NCBI GenBank assembly: GCA_963205315.1
Contig: CAUJIO010000071.1
Coordinates: 1 to 42,304 of the forward strand
Origin: Pseudomonadota bacterium
Lineage (GTDB): Bacteria; Pseudomonadota; Alphaproteobacteria; Rhizobiales; Aestuariivirgaceae
DNA: 42,304 bases
Direction: 5' to 3'
The notes beneath the pieces were generated by a model. The model made no database searches. It saw only the letters and a list, made by a program, of their open reading frames with translations, and was not told the origin of the DNA. Position numbers and translations under genes: made by a program. Positions 11,384-20,601 of this stretch are shown piece after piece; within the stretch, counting starts at the first letter, position 1; each line of letters begins with the position of its first letter.

Positions 11384-11863
11384 TCATGTCGCCAACGGCA
11401 AGCCTGGCACCGGCCTGAGGTCCGGCGCCACGAATGCCTTCCGCGCTGCGGGTGTCATCAGCAGATCCTTCGTCCAGTATTCGAAGATCCAGCTGGCTTT
11501 GCCAAGATCGGAGGCGAGGATTCCGTTGACGATCTGGACGGCCGGCGTGCCCGGATCTGCTGTCCGCACGGCAGTCTCGACCATGGCGATCGAGGCCCGG
11601 GTGATTGTCTCGTGATAGCCCGCCGTGTCCGTGTTCTCGCCGCCCGAGGCGATGTTGTAGCGCCGGATGGCGCCCGGCAGGTCGCGCCGCAGATCGAAAC
11701 CGGCATGACGCATGTGCAGGCAAACACTCACCGCCCAATGCGCGTCATGCGTCCAGGCCTTCGCCGGCAGCGTGCCGTCGAGAAATCCGGCGGTCAGCAC
11801 TTCAATCTCATCATCGCTGGCGAAAGGCGCACGGCAGCGGGGCAGGACGCCGGCACTGGTCAT
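11384..11863 (-). CDS. conserved hypothetical protein coupled to cckA
   Basis: 159 aa, beginning [21 protein letters not shown] do not recognise a named domain. The protein is soluble, with a histidine/tryptophan-rich N-terminal part (KAWTHDAHWAVSVCLHMRHAG) that looks like part of a helical enzyme or binding fold, followed by RYNIASGGENTDTAGYHETI and a mostly helical C-terminus. Its ATG overlaps the cckA stop (ATGA, 11860-11863), so it is translationally coupled to the cell-cycle kinase. The shared operon may be accidental or may point to a common regulon. Confidence 0.72.
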   Translation of the reverse strand: MTSAGVLPRCRAPFASDDEIEVLTAGFLDGTLPAKAWTHDAHWAVSVCLHMRHAGFDLRRDLPGAIRRYNIASGGENTDTAGYHETITRASIAMVETAVRTADPGTPAVQIVNGILASDLGKASWIFEYWTKDLLMTPAARKAFVAPDLRPVPGLPLAT

Positions 11864-14388
11864 GTTTCCATCGCCTCCTTCACCTTCTCGACCAGCTGCT
11901 TGAGCGAGAATGGCTTGGGCATGAAGGAATAGTCGCTGTGGCCTTCGAGGTCCTTCTCGAATTCCTCTCCCGGATAGCCCGAGACGAAGATGAACTTGGT
12001 GGTATTGCCGCGCTTGCGCAGTTCACGCAGCAGCTTCGGCCCATCCATCTCCGGCATGACGACATCGGAAATGATCAGGTCGAAGCCCTTCTCCTCCTCG
12101 GCAATCCGCTCCAGCGCGCTCTCGCCTGAATCCGCCTCGATCACCGTATAGCCGCGCGACGTGAGGGCGCGGAGCGCGAAGGCCCGCACGGCATCCTCGT
12201 CCTCGACCAGCAGGATGCGCTCCTTGCCGGTATAATCCGCCCGCTTCGCAGGCTCCGGCGGCTTGTCTTCGACAACCTTGTCGGCCGTCTTTTCGGGATA
12301 GTAGCGCGGCAGGAAGATGCGGAAAGTGGTACCCTGCCCCATCACGCTGTCACAGAAGATGAAACCGCCCGTCTGTTTGATGATGCCATAGACGGTCGAG
12401 AGCCCGAGACCGGTGCCTTTGCCCACTTCCTTGGTCGAGAAGAATGGCTCCCAGATCTTGTCGCGGATGTGTTCCGGGATGCCCGTGCCGGTGTCCTCGA
12501 CCTCGCAGGCGACATATTCGCCGGGCGGCATCAGATTGGGAGCAATCGGGCGCGAGGCCTCGGTGCCGAGATTATAGGTGCGCACCGTCAGCGTGCCGCC
12601 GTTGGGCATCGCATCGCGGGCATTGACAGCAAGGTTGATGATGACCTGCTCGAATTGGTGAATGTCGACGAGCACAAGCCCCAGATCGCGCTCGTGCTGG
12701 ATGCGCAGTTCAACCTTCTCGCCCAGAACACGTCCGAGAAGATTGCCGAGATCCGACATTGCCTCGGTCAGCGCATGCACCTTGGGCTGCAGCGTCTGCT
12801 TGCGCGAGAAGGCCAGCAGCTGGCGCACCAGATTTGCGGCGCGGTTGGCGTTCTGCTTGATGTTCATGACATCGGCGAAGGCCGGATCGGTGGGGCGCAT
12901 TTTAGCCAGCAGCAGATCGGCAAATCCGATGATCGGCGTCAGCACGTTGTTGAAGTCATGCGCGATGCCGGAGGCCAGCTGGCCCACCGCCAGCATCTTT
13001 TGGCTCTGCGCCAGTTGAACCTCCAGCGCCTTGCTCTCGGTCTTGTCGACGGCAAACACCACGGCGGTGTCGTCTTCGGCTGCCAGACGGGTGAAGGTGA
13101 ACAAGACCGACCGCGGTTTCTCACCCTCGACGGTTGCCTCCACCTTGTGCAGGCTGCCTTCGCCCGACAGCGACGCAGTGAGTGCTTGTTCAAGCCCCGC
13201 ACGCTCGGCCGGAATGATGGCAGCCGAAAGGGCAGCACCCCGCCTGGCCTTGTCGGACAAGTCGATGAAAGCGGCGTTTGCCATGCGGATGAGGCCCTGG
13301 CCATCGACTTCGGCAATGCCCAGCGGTGCGTTGTTGATGAAACGCGACAGGCGCGGGGCCGAGATTTCGGCCCCACCACCGGACCCGCGCGCCAGCGCCC
13401 GCGGCACCACCAGCGTGCGCGACGGCGAAGGCGAACCATCGGCCGTGAAGTCGACATGATGGATGAGCTGCACCGGGATCAGCGCACCGGTGTTGGCATT
13501 GCGCAGATCGAGGCTGAAACTTTCGGTGACGGCGCTGCCCGGCCGCGCCTCGACCCCGGCAATCAGCCGCGCTCCGTTCTCGCCCAGAATCGTTGTGAGA
13601 TTCATCGGCATGCCCGCGCTCAGATCAATTCCCAGCCATTGCGCCAGCGTGGCGTTGAGATAGTCGACATGACCATCGGCCAGCGTCGAGAAAAACCCCG
13701 CCGGGGCGTTGTCGAGATAGGTGATGATGAATTGCAGGCGGGAGAAGGCTTGCTCCTGCCGGGCCCGGTCGGCGCTGATGTCCTCGATCCGCCAGATGCG
13801 ATAGGACGCAGCGCTGCCCTGGCCGCTCATCACCGACATGCGGATCCAGACCGGCCGTTCCGGCGAAGCAACCGGCGCAGAAGATCCCTGCGGCAGGCGG
13901 ATTTCTCGCGATTCCGGCCGCCCCTCCTGGATCGCCTGTGACAGCTGGTAAATTGGCGCCGAGAACTCCGGAAATCCGGCGAACATCACATCCACGCCGA
14001 CCAGCCGGCCGCTGCCAGCCTTGGCCGCGAGCTTCAGATAGGCGCCGTTGGCGTAGACGGCGCGGCCGCGCGCATCTGTAACGACGAGGGGATCGCCCAG
14101 CGCATCGACGAGGGAATCGAAGAAGGCCCGCTCGCTGCTGTCGCCGCTCGAGACCCGCACCAGGCCGGAGAGCAGTCCAAGAGCCGCCAGCAAGCCGAAG
14201 CCGGCAAGCACCGCTGCCGGAACGGCCACCCACAGGGGATAGTGCGGTACGGCATGCCTCACCCCGAACACGACCGCGACTGCGACCAGAGCCGCCAACA
14301 TGACCGCGATGGCGGCCCGGCCTCCACGGTTGCTGAACGCCCCCTGTGCCGTCAGTTCGCCCCTGCCCGGCACGTTTCTTTCAGTCAT
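11860..14388 (-). CDS. cckA: hybrid cell-cycle histidine kinase CckA
   Basis: 842 aa from ATG 14388 ([12 protein letters not shown]); a GTG three codons upstream is possible. Two TM helices lie at about 25-45 and 52-77, then PAS-type domains (about 95-210, 222-330, 345-455). The DHp motif [15 protein letters not shown] carries H477, followed by an HATPase ([36 protein letters not shown]) and a C-terminal receiver with phospho-acceptor near D775 ([12 protein letters not shown]) and the conserved lysine in FMPKPF. In alphaproteobacteria CckA passes phosphate through ChpT to CtrA and CpdR and so controls cell-cycle progress. Neither partner is in this window. The HDFNN box and short TM region match CckA rather than other hybrid kinases. 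Confidence 0.93.
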   Translation of the reverse strand: MTERNVPGRGELTAQGAFSNRGGRAAIAVMLAALVAVAVVFGVRHAVPHYPLWVAVPAAVLAGFGLLAALGLLSGLVRVSSGDSSERAFFDSLVDALGDPLVVTDARGRAVYANGAYLKLAAKAGSGRLVGVDVMFAGFPEFSAPIYQLSQAIQEGRPESREIRLPQGSSAPVASPERPVWIRMSVMSGQGSAASYRIWRIEDISADRARQEQAFSRLQFIITYLDNAPAGFFSTLADGHVDYLNATLAQWLGIDLSAGMPMNLTTILGENGARLIAGVEARPGSAVTESFSLDLRNANTGALIPVQLIHHVDFTADGSPSPSRTLVVPRALARGSGGGAEISAPRLSRFINNAPLGIAEVDGQGLIRMANAAFIDLSDKARRGAALSAAIIPAERAGLEQALTASLSGEGSLHKVEATVEGEKPRSVLFTFTRLAAEDDTAVVFAVDKTESKALEVQLAQSQKMLAVGQLASGIAHDFNNVLTPIIGFADLLLAKMRPTDPAFADVMNIKQNANRAANLVRQLLAFSRKQTLQPKVHALTEAMSDLGNLLGRVLGEKVELRIQHERDLGLVLVDIHQFEQVIINLAVNARDAMPNGGTLTVRTYNLGTEASRPIAPNLMPPGEYVACEVEDTGTGIPEHIRDKIWEPFFSTKEVGKGTGLGLSTVYGIIKQTGGFIFCDSVMGQGTTFRIFLPRYYPEKTADKVVEDKPPEPAKRADYTGKERILLVEDEDAVRAFALRALTSRGYTVIEADSGESALERIAEEEKGFDLIISDVVMPEMDGPKLLRELRKRGNTTKFIFVSGYPGEEFEKDLEGHSDYSFMPKPFSLKQLVEKVKEAMET

Positions 14389-14549
14389 CAATGCCACCCC
14401 GAATCACAGGCAGTATAGGCGAAACCGCCCCCGGCGGAATCGCCGCAATTGCTGCGCGCATTGTCCTTTACAAATAACGCCGGGACAGCCAGAATCCCCA
14501 ATGTGTGCAGGGGCTGGCACACCTCAACATAGAATTGGAGTTTCTCTGA

Positions 14550-14855
14550 ATGATCCGCAAAACCCTAATCGCTCTCGCCCTCGGCCTCACCGTTGCTGCA
14601 GCGGCCGCACCTGCCGCCCGCGCTGACGTCGACATCGACATCAAGATCAACCTCGGCTACGGCGGTTTCTACGGCCGCAACATCACCTGCAAGACCGGTG
14701 CCCGCATCGTCGACCAGCGGTTCAACAATGTGAAGATCCGCGACTGCTCGGGCGCCAATTACCGCTATCACGGACGCCGCAACGGCAAGAACTATCTTAT
14801 TAACGTCAGCCGCTCGACCGGGCGCATCACTGCGGTCACCCGCGTCTGGAACTAA
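14550..14855 (+). CDS. small secreted conserved hypothetical protein
   Basis: 101 aa. A clear signal peptide (MIRKTLIALALGLTVAAAAA, then PAARA before the mature start DVDID) is followed by a ~75-residue basic domain with two cysteines (ITCKTGARIVDQ and IRDCSGANYRY) that could form a disulfide. The protein ends INVSRSTGRITAVTRVWN. It looks like a small periplasmic protein of a type common in rhizobia with no known function. GGAG precedes the ATG. It is divergent from cckA. Confidence 0.78.
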   Translation: MIRKTLIALALGLTVAAAAAPAARADVDIDIKINLGYGGFYGRNITCKTGARIVDQRFNNVKIRDCSGANYRYHGRRNGKNYLINVSRSTGRITAVTRVWN

Positions 14856-14911
14856 TCCCAGACAGGGATTGACTGATGTCCTGAACATCCACGCAAGGGG
14901 GGAACCAGCGC

Positions 14912-15337
14912 ATGGAGTTTCTGAACCAGAACATGCAGGTGATCATCGCGGCACTGGCGGCGCTGATCATTCTCCTCGTGCTCATTGCCGTGTGGCGGAC
15001 GATCAGCCCGCGCATGGGCGGGCGGCGCGGCCAACGGCTGGGCATCAGCGAGTATCACGAAATTGACAAGTCGCGGCGGCTGGTTCTGATCCGCCGCGAC
15101 AATGTCGAACACCTTCTGCTGATCGGCGGCCCGCAGGATGTTGTCGTCGAAAGCGGCATCACCGCGGCAGGTGTTGCAGCCTCATATGCTCCGGGGGCGT
15201 CATCCATGGCCGAACCGATGGTCGTGCCGCCAGTGCGGCCGGCCCCCCGGCCGGCGGTATTCGGGGATCGCAAGCCACCGCCGCTAAGAACCGTGGACAC
15301 GCCGCCGCCTCGCGGCCACGGAACCGATCTCGAATAG
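14912..15337 (+). CDS. fliO: FliO-like flagellar biosynthesis protein
   Basis: 141 aa. One N-terminal TM helix (about 8-28, VIIAALAALIILLVLIAVW) is followed by a basic cytoplasmic domain with the FliO/MopB signature: RLGISEYHEIDKSRRLVLIRRDNVEHLLLIGG (split across 50-80) and DVVVESGI. The C-terminus is proline-rich and disordered. FliO assists assembly of the FliP-FliQ-FliR export gate. A strong Shine-Dalgarno (AGGGGGG) lies upstream. No other flagellar gene is nearby, so this is an orphan copy and the assignment rests on the domain pattern. Confidence 0.72.
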   Translation: MEFLNQNMQVIIAALAALIILLVLIAVWRTISPRMGGRRGQRLGISEYHEIDKSRRLVLIRRDNVEHLLLIGGPQDVVVESGITAAGVAASYAPGASSMAEPMVVPPVRPAPRPAVFGDRKPPPLRTVDTPPPRGHGTDLE

Positions 15338-15355
15338 AGACTGCAGAAGACAATA

Positions 15356-15386
15356 GAAAAAGCCCGGCGTCACCGCCGGGCTTTTC
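15356..15386. terminator. bidirectional terminator between fliO-like and DUF2852 genes
   Basis: Nine-bp stem AGCCCGGCG (15361-15369) and CGCCGGGCT (15374-15382) with a TCAC loop, flanked by AAAAA on the left and TTTT on the right, so it can end transcription from both convergent genes. Confidence 0.88.
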
Positions 15387-15408
15387 GATTTGAGTAAAGA
15401 AGGCCTGA

Positions 15409-15900
15409 TTACGCCTGCGGCGCATCCGGGCTGTGGGCGGGAGGAGCAGAACGATCGGCCATGAACCGATCGAACTCTTCTTGATCCTTGGCGCGGCGCA
15501 CCTTCTCAACGAATTCGCGGAAGGCTTTCTGTTCGTCTTCCAGTTTGCGGCGCTCATCGTCGAGGCGCTGCATCTGCTCACGCTTGTAGGCGTCGAAGGC
15601 CGCGTTGCCGGAGCCGGCGAAACCGTAGGCCGATGACTGGCTCTTCCAGGTCTTCCAGGACTGGAAGTCCGGAGCCTTGAAACCCTGCCACGGGGCTTCG
15701 CTGCCGGAAGAGCCGCGCCACATCTCGCCGTTCTTCCACTTCAGGAAAAGAGCGAGCAATCCCAGCGGCCAGAACACCACGAAACCGGCGACCATTGCGC
15801 CAACTTCCCAGGCCGACCAGCGTGACTTGATGCCACCGCCACACCGACGCCGATGGGATTCGCTCCGCGGGTCAAAACCTGCCGAAGCTGTACTGTTCAT
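15409..15900 (-). CDS. DUF2852 domain-containing protein
   Basis: 163 aa. After a short polar leader it has WSAWEVGAMVAGFVVFWPLG and LALFLKWKNGEMW, the diagnostic single-TM DUF2852 core, then a long charged coiled coil (YKREQMQRLDDERRKLEDEQ and FREFVEKVRRAKDQEEFDRF). It is a probable inner-membrane protein whose cytoplasmic coiled coil may mediate self-association. The role is unknown. The ATG is preceded by GGAGAGGA. Confidence 0.85.
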   Translation of the reverse strand: MNSTASAGFDPRSESHRRRCGGGIKSRWSAWEVGAMVAGFVVFWPLGLLALFLKWKNGEMWRGSSGSEAPWQGFKAPDFQSWKTWKSQSSAYGFAGSGNAAFDAYKREQMQRLDDERRKLEDEQKAFREFVEKVRRAKDQEEFDRFMADRSAPPAHSPDAPQA

Positions 15901-16059
15901 CTCTTTGTCCTCTCCTTGAGTTCAATTGACAGGAATTCAGATAGGAAGCCTTGGGCCCCCGTCAATGGAAATTGGACCGGCAGCGGCCGATTTTGGCAGG
16001 TTGCGAAATTTCACCGGAATGCGTAACCCTCAAGCCTTGAAATCCAGTGGAGGCCTCCC

Positions 16060-17262
16060 ATGACCCAGATCAAGATCGCCATGCTGACCGCCGGTGGCCT
16101 CGCGCCTTGCCTGTCCTCGGCCGTCGGCGGATTGATCGAGCGCTATTCCGAGCTGCAGCCGGATGCGCCGATGATCGGCTATCTGAGCGGCTACAAGGGA
16201 CTGCTGCAGGGCAAATCCATCGCCGTGACGCCTGAAGTGCGGGCCCGCGCGCACGTTCTTCACGCTCATGGTGGCTCACCCCTCGGCAACAGCCGCGTCA
16301 AGCTGACCAATGTCGCAGATTGCGTGAAACGCGGCCTGGTCAAGGAAGGAGAAGTGCCGTTGCAGGTTGCCGCCAATCAGCTTGTGAAGGATGGCGTGAC
16401 CATCCTCCACACCATCGGTGGTGACGACACCAATACGACGGCAGCCGATCTCGCGGCCTATTTGAAGGACAACAATTACAATCTGACGGTCGTTGGATTG
16501 CCCAAGACAATCGACAATGACGTCGTGCCCATCCGCCAGACGCTGGGGGCCTGGACGGCCGCCGAACAGGGAGCGGTATTCTTCGCCAATGTCGTCAACG
16601 AACAGTCGACGTCGTCGCGCCAGCTGGTGATCCATGAAGTAATGGGCCGCCACTGCGGCTGGCTGACCGCGGCGACGGCCCGTGCCTGGCGCCAGCAGCT
16701 CGATGCACTGGAATTCCTTCCCGAGTTCAACCTGTCGCGCCGCCACAAGGACATCGATGCCATCTATGTGCCGGAGATGCCGATCGACATCGAGGCCGAG
16801 GCCAAGCGCCTGAAGCAGGTCATGGACGAAAAGGACTCGGTCTCGATATTCGTCAGCGAGGGCGCCTGCGTGAACGAAATCGTCGCCGAGCTGGAATCCA
16901 AGGGCGAGAAGGTCGACCGCGATGCCTTCGGTCATGTGAAGCTCGATCAGGTCAAAGTGGGCGACTGGTTCGGCAAGCAATTCGGCAAGAAAATCGGCGC
17001 CGACAAGACGCTGGTGCAGAAATCCGGCTATTTCGGCCGCTCCGCCGCCGCAAACAAGGCCGATCTCGATCTCATCCGCTCCATGGTGCATGTGGCTGTG
17101 GACTCGGCACTTGCCGGCGTCTCCGGCGTTGTCGGTCATGACGAAGAGCATGGCGACGAACTGCGCGCCATCGAGTTCCCGCGCATCAAGGGCGGCAAGC
17201 ACTTCGACCCCAAAGTGTCCTGGTTTGCCGATATGCTGAAGGACATCGGCCAGATCGCATGA
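16060..17262 (+). CDS. pyrophosphate-dependent 6-phosphofructokinase
   Basis: 400 aa. Phosphofructokinase fold with GGLAPCLSSAVGG at the N-terminus, IGGDDTNTTAADL (~125) and GLPKTIDNDVVPIRQTLG (~155). The second Asp of GGDD and the Lys of PKTIDND mark pyrophosphate use, against GGDGS and GTIDND of ATP enzymes. Substrate-binding MGRHCGWLTA is present. It interconverts fructose 6-phosphate and fructose 1,6-bisphosphate using PPi, a reversible step useful in organisms without ATP-PFK. TGGAGG precedes the ATG. Its stop overlaps the start of the cytochrome gene (ATGA), so it heads a four-gene coupled operon. Confidence 0.93.
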   Translation: MTQIKIAMLTAGGLAPCLSSAVGGLIERYSELQPDAPMIGYLSGYKGLLQGKSIAVTPEVRARAHVLHAHGGSPLGNSRVKLTNVADCVKRGLVKEGEVPLQVAANQLVKDGVTILHTIGGDDTNTTAADLAAYLKDNNYNLTVVGLPKTIDNDVVPIRQTLGAWTAAEQGAVFFANVVNEQSTSSRQLVIHEVMGRHCGWLTAATARAWRQQLDALEFLPEFNLSRRHKDIDAIYVPEMPIDIEAEAKRLKQVMDEKDSVSIFVSEGACVNEIVAELESKGEKVDRDAFGHVKLDQVKVGDWFGKQFGKKIGADKTLVQKSGYFGRSAAANKADLDLIRSMVHVAVDSALAGVSGVVGHDEEHGDELRAIEFPRIKGGKHFDPKVSWFADMLKDIGQIA

Positions 17263-17690
17263 GCAGGCTCGCGATCCTTGCCACACTTGTGGTGCTGGGC
17301 CTCTCCGGCAGCGATGCCGCCCTGGCCGATGAACGCATGGTCGCGGCAAAGAAGGACTTCGACGTTCATTGCGCGCCCTGCCACGGCACCGACGGCAAGG
17401 GCCGCGGACCGTTCCCGCCCGGCTTGGCCAAGAAGCCTGCCGACCTCACCGAAATCACTGCCAAGTATGGCGGTGTGTTTCCGGAGGACCGCGTCTTCGA
17501 GACCATCGCCGGCCTCGACTTGCCCGAAGGCCACGGTAGCCGCGACATGCCAATCTGGGGCGATGTGTTCATCACCGAGAGTGTCGGCAAGAGCACGAAG
17601 CTGGAAGACGCCATGAAGGCTTCAGACGACACGTCGCGCCGCATCGTTGCTCTTATCCGCTATATCGAGACGCTTCAGGCGGCCCCGTGA
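17259..17690 (+). CDS. periplasmic class I c-type cytochrome
   Basis: 143 aa. Signal peptide MSRLAILATLVVLGLSGSDA cleaved near ALA-DE. The mature protein carries one haem motif CAPCH (C38-C41-H42) followed by GTDGKGRGPFPPGL and a probable methionine ligand in GSRDMPIWGD (~M97). A single-haem electron carrier of the cytochrome c family. It begins inside the stop of the PFK gene and its own stop overlaps the GTG of the next gene. The electron partner is unknown. Confidence 0.9.
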   Translation: MSRLAILATLVVLGLSGSDAALADERMVAAKKDFDVHCAPCHGTDGKGRGPFPPGLAKKPADLTEITAKYGGVFPEDRVFETIAGLDLPEGHGSRDMPIWGDVFITESVGKSTKLEDAMKASDDTSRRIVALIRYIETLQAAP

Positions 17691-18421
17691 ATCCTGCGCC
17701 CTTTCGCAACAACGTGGAACTGACCCGCGCAGGGCTGAAGCCGCGACGAAGGTTGCCGGGTGAAACAGCGATTGCGGTCACCTGGAACCGTCTCGGCGGC
17801 CTGTTGGACAGACTCTGCACGGTATCCGGCATAGCTCCCGCCACCGCTCTTGCCGTTTGGAGGGTTGAATGCGGCTCCCTGGCCTTCATCCGCGGGCGGC
17901 CGGCACTGCGCTTTGAACCACACATCTTCTACAATCGCTGGGGCAAGGACCACGAACAGGACTTCGACCGGCATTTCCAGTTTGGTGGCCGCAACGGTGT
18001 CGATGGCGCGCGCTGGCAGAACCATGTGTTCCGGCTCAAGGCTGAGGCGGAATGGCAGCGCTTTCATGGCGATCAGTCCGCCGAATACCGGGCATTGAAG
18101 CTGGCATCGGCCTTGGCCGGGACAGAGATCGCAGCGCAATGCGCCAGCTTCGGCGGGCCGCAGATCATGGGCTTCAATCATGATGTCATCGGCTATCCCA
18201 CGGCCGAAGCAATGCGGCAGGCCTTTGGCCGCAGCGAGCGCTGGCAAGTCTGCGCGTTCTTCGATTTCTGCACGGCGAAGGACATCATCGGCGCACTGAC
18301 GGCGAGAGACTGGCTGGGCTTCGCCAGGGTCTATAATGGCCCGGGCAATGCGGAAGCCTATGCTGCGAAAATCGCCGCAGCCTATGATGAGGCGGTCCGG
18401 CTACTGGAGCATGGCGCATGA
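17687..18421 (+). CDS. N-acetylmuramidase domain protein
   Basis: 244 aa, starting at GTG 17687 that overlaps the previous stop (GTGA). The core WRVECGSLAF and ALRFEPHIFYNRWGK matches the N-acetylmuramidase family (PF11860-type), where the Glu of VE(S/C)G is catalytic; later SFGGPQIMGFNH and RVYNGPGN agree. Such domains cleave peptidoglycan and are often phage endolysins or secreted cell-wall enzymes. I see no signal peptide here, so export is unclear. No other phage gene is near. The fusion to a carbon-metabolism operon by 4-base overlaps is unusual. Confidence 0.78.
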   Translation: MNPAPFRNNVELTRAGLKPRRRLPGETAIAVTWNRLGGLLDRLCTVSGIAPATALAVWRVECGSLAFIRGRPALRFEPHIFYNRWGKDHEQDFDRHFQFGGRNGVDGARWQNHVFRLKAEAEWQRFHGDQSAEYRALKLASALAGTEIAAQCASFGGPQIMGFNHDVIGYPTAEAMRQAFGRSERWQVCAFFDFCTAKDIIGALTARDWLGFARVYNGPGNAEAYAAKIAAAYDEAVRLLEHGA

Positions 18422-19824
18422 GCAATCTCCACCCAGACCGTCTCTTCCCGGCCTCCGGCCCGGCGCTCAACCATGCGCGCGCTCTTTATGATTCGATTTC
18501 CGAATTGCCTATTGTCAGTCCGCACGGTCACACCGATCCCGCCTGGTTTGCCGAAAACCGCAACTTCGCCGATGCGGCATCGCTGTTCCTGACGCCCGAC
18601 CATTATGTGCTGCGCATGTTGCGGAGCCAGGGACTGTCCTATGAGGCGCTCGGCCTGGCGCGCAAGGGCGAGGCGCCAAAGGTTTCGGATCTCGCGGCGT
18701 GGAAACTCTTCGCAGTGAACTATCATCTGTTCGCGGGAACCCCGTCCGAACTATGGATCGACCACGCCTTCCGCTGGGCCTTCGGCATCGAGGAGAAGCT
18801 CAATGCGAAGAACGCCACCTCCCTCTACGAGACCATTACCCGGCGGCTGGCTGATGAGGACCTCAAACCGCTCGCTGTGCTCGACCGGGCGAAGGTCGAA
18901 ACGATCGCCACCACCGAATTCGCACTCGATCCGCTCGACCATCACAAGGCTTTGAAGGCCAGGGGCCTCAACCATCGCATCCGCACCACATACCGGCCCG
19001 ATGATGTGACTGATCCGGTCAATCCCTCTTTCGTGGCCAACCTCCAGCGCCTGGCCGAGATCACCAATGAAGACGTGGGCCTGTGGAACGGCTTGATCGC
19101 CGCCCATGCCAAGCGCCGGGCCTTCTTCCGTGATCATGGCGCCACCGCCACCGATCACGGTGTGCCGGACGCCATGACGGCAGACCTGCCGCTTCACGAG
19201 AAACAGGCGCTGCTGACCCGCGCCCTGAGAGGCGAACTCGATGCGGCAGGCAAAGCGCTGTTCCGCGCCCAGATGATGACTGAAATGGCAGCGCTATCAG
19301 CCGAGGACGGCATGGTGATGCAACTCCATGCGGGGTCAATCCGCAACACCGACCCAGCCCTGGTGGCCTACTACGGCCCCAATCTCGGCGCCGACATTCC
19401 GTCGGCAGGCGATTTTGTGAATGCGTTGCAGCCGCTTTTGAAGCGATTTGGCTCATCGCAGGGTTTCCGGCTGATCCTCTTCACGCTGGATGAAACCACA
19501 TATGCCCGCGAGCTTGCGCCGATGGCGGGCTATTGGCCCTGCCTGATGATCGGGCCGCCGTGGTGGTTCCACGACAGCCCTCTCGGCATCCGGCGCTACC
19601 TCGATCAAGTGGTGGAAACAGCCGGCTTCCACAATCTGGCGGGCTTCAACGACGACACCCGCGCGCTGCTCTCCATTCCTGCCCGCCATGACGTCTGGCG
19701 GCGCGAGGTCGCGCGGTTTCTCGGAACATTCGTCGCCGAACACCGGCTGTCGGCCTCCTCTGCCGCCGAAATTGCCCGCCAACTTGCCTATGACGCCGCG
19801 AAGCTTGCCTATCGCTTGGACTGA
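18418..19824 (+). CDS. uxaC: glucuronate isomerase
   Basis: 468 aa. N-terminal LPIVSPHGHTDPAWFAEN, then FLTPDHYVLRMLRSQG and the C-terminal AGFNDDTRALLSIPARHDVWRR are signature stretches of UxaC, an amidohydrolase-like TIM barrel that converts D-glucuronate to D-fructuronate (and galacturonate to tagaturonate). Length is standard. Its ATG overlaps the muramidase stop (ATGA). No other hexuronate gene lies beside it; the sugar-type dehydrogenases at 30-39 kb are distant. Confidence 0.95.
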   Translation: MSNLHPDRLFPASGPALNHARALYDSISELPIVSPHGHTDPAWFAENRNFADAASLFLTPDHYVLRMLRSQGLSYEALGLARKGEAPKVSDLAAWKLFAVNYHLFAGTPSELWIDHAFRWAFGIEEKLNAKNATSLYETITRRLADEDLKPLAVLDRAKVETIATTEFALDPLDHHKALKARGLNHRIRTTYRPDDVTDPVNPSFVANLQRLAEITNEDVGLWNGLIAAHAKRRAFFRDHGATATDHGVPDAMTADLPLHEKQALLTRALRGELDAAGKALFRAQMMTEMAALSAEDGMVMQLHAGSIRNTDPALVAYYGPNLGADIPSAGDFVNALQPLLKRFGSSQGFRLILFTLDETTYARELAPMAGYWPCLMIGPPWWFHDSPLGIRRYLDQVVETAGFHNLAGFNDDTRALLSIPARHDVWRREVARFLGTFVAEHRLSASSAAEIARQLAYDAAKLAYRLD

Positions 19825-19835
19825 ATGGCAAATTT

Positions 19836-19857
19836 GTTATAACCGTTTGACTATAAC
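19836..19857. promoter_or_regulatory. ModE operator before modB
   Basis: GTTAT-N12-ATAAC, with arms extending to GTTATA and TATAAC. The spacing equals that of the classical ModE operator. It lies 49-70 bases before the modB start, the place expected for molybdate-dependent repression. Confidence 0.75.
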
Positions 19858-19905
19858 ACTGGCCAGGCCTTCACTGGGCGCTTGCCACCTGCTAGCAACG
19901 CGATC

Positions 19906-20601
19906 ATGCAATTTCTTGCCCTCGGTCCGGATGAATGGAATGCGGTGCGCCTCAGCGTGAAGGTGGCGCTCGTGGCCATGTTCGCAAGCTTGCCGGTGGC
20001 ACTCGGCGTAGCTTTGCTACTGGCCCGGACAGAATTCTGGGGCAAGCAGCTGATCAACGGAATCGTGCATCTGCCACTCGTGTTGCCGCCGGTGGTGACG
20101 GGCTATTTACTGCTTCTGAGTTTCGGCAAACGCGGATTACTGGGAGCTGCATTGGCGGACTGGGGAATAGTCTTCTCATTTCGATGGACCGGTGCGGCGC
20201 TCGCCTGCGCCATCATGGGTTTCCCACTGATGGTGCGAGCCATCCGGCTGTCGCTTGAAGCAGTTGACAGAAAGCTTGAGTCAGCGGCCGCCACGCTGGG
20301 CGCAAATGCACTCTGGGTCTTCCTGACGATTACTCTGCCGCTGACTCTGCCAGGCATCATTGCCGGCATGATCCTGAGCTTCGCCAAGGCAATGGGCGAG
20401 TTTGGCGCCACGATAACTTTCGTGTCAAACATTCCCGGTGAGACGCAGACGCTTCCATCAGCTATTTATACTTACACCCAAGTACCAGGTGGTGACGCTG
20501 GCGCCTTGCGCCTGACGCTCATCTCGATTGCCATCTCTCTTGCAGCGCTCGTTGTTTCTGAAGTTCTCGCCAGGCGCATTGGTCAGCGGCTTGCGTCATG
20601 A
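19906..20601 (+). CDS. modB: molybdate ABC transporter permease
   Basis: 231 aa from ATG 19906; a TTG eight codons earlier is less likely. About five TM helices. The cytoplasmic EAA-type loop reads SAAATLGANALWVFLTITLP, and LARTEFWGKQ and GEFGATITFVSNIPGETQTL are characteristic of ModB. It forms the channel of the high-affinity molybdate importer. The next gene, modC, overlaps its stop (ATGA). modA, the periplasmic binding protein, is not upstream as usual. Base composition of modBC looks less GC-rich than neighbours. Confidence 0.92.
   Translation: MQFLALGPDEWNAVRLSVKVALVAMFASLPVALGVALLLARTEFWGKQLINGIVHLPLVLPPVVTGYLLLLSFGKRGLLGAALADWGIVFSFRWTGAALACAIMGFPLMVRAIRLSLEAVDRKLESAAATLGANALWVFLTITLPLTLPGIIAGMILSFAKAMGEFGATITFVSNIPGETQTLPSAIYTYTQVPGGDAGALRLTLISIAISLAALVVSEVLARRIGQRLAS

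Noticed and set aside
12469-13941. Long + strand frame opposite cckA
   Set aside because: Histidine/glutamine-rich shadow of the cckA coding strand.
17687-18421. Muramidase-like gene as sign of a prophage
   Set aside because: No holin, tail, capsid or integrase genes are nearby and it is embedded in a metabolic operon.
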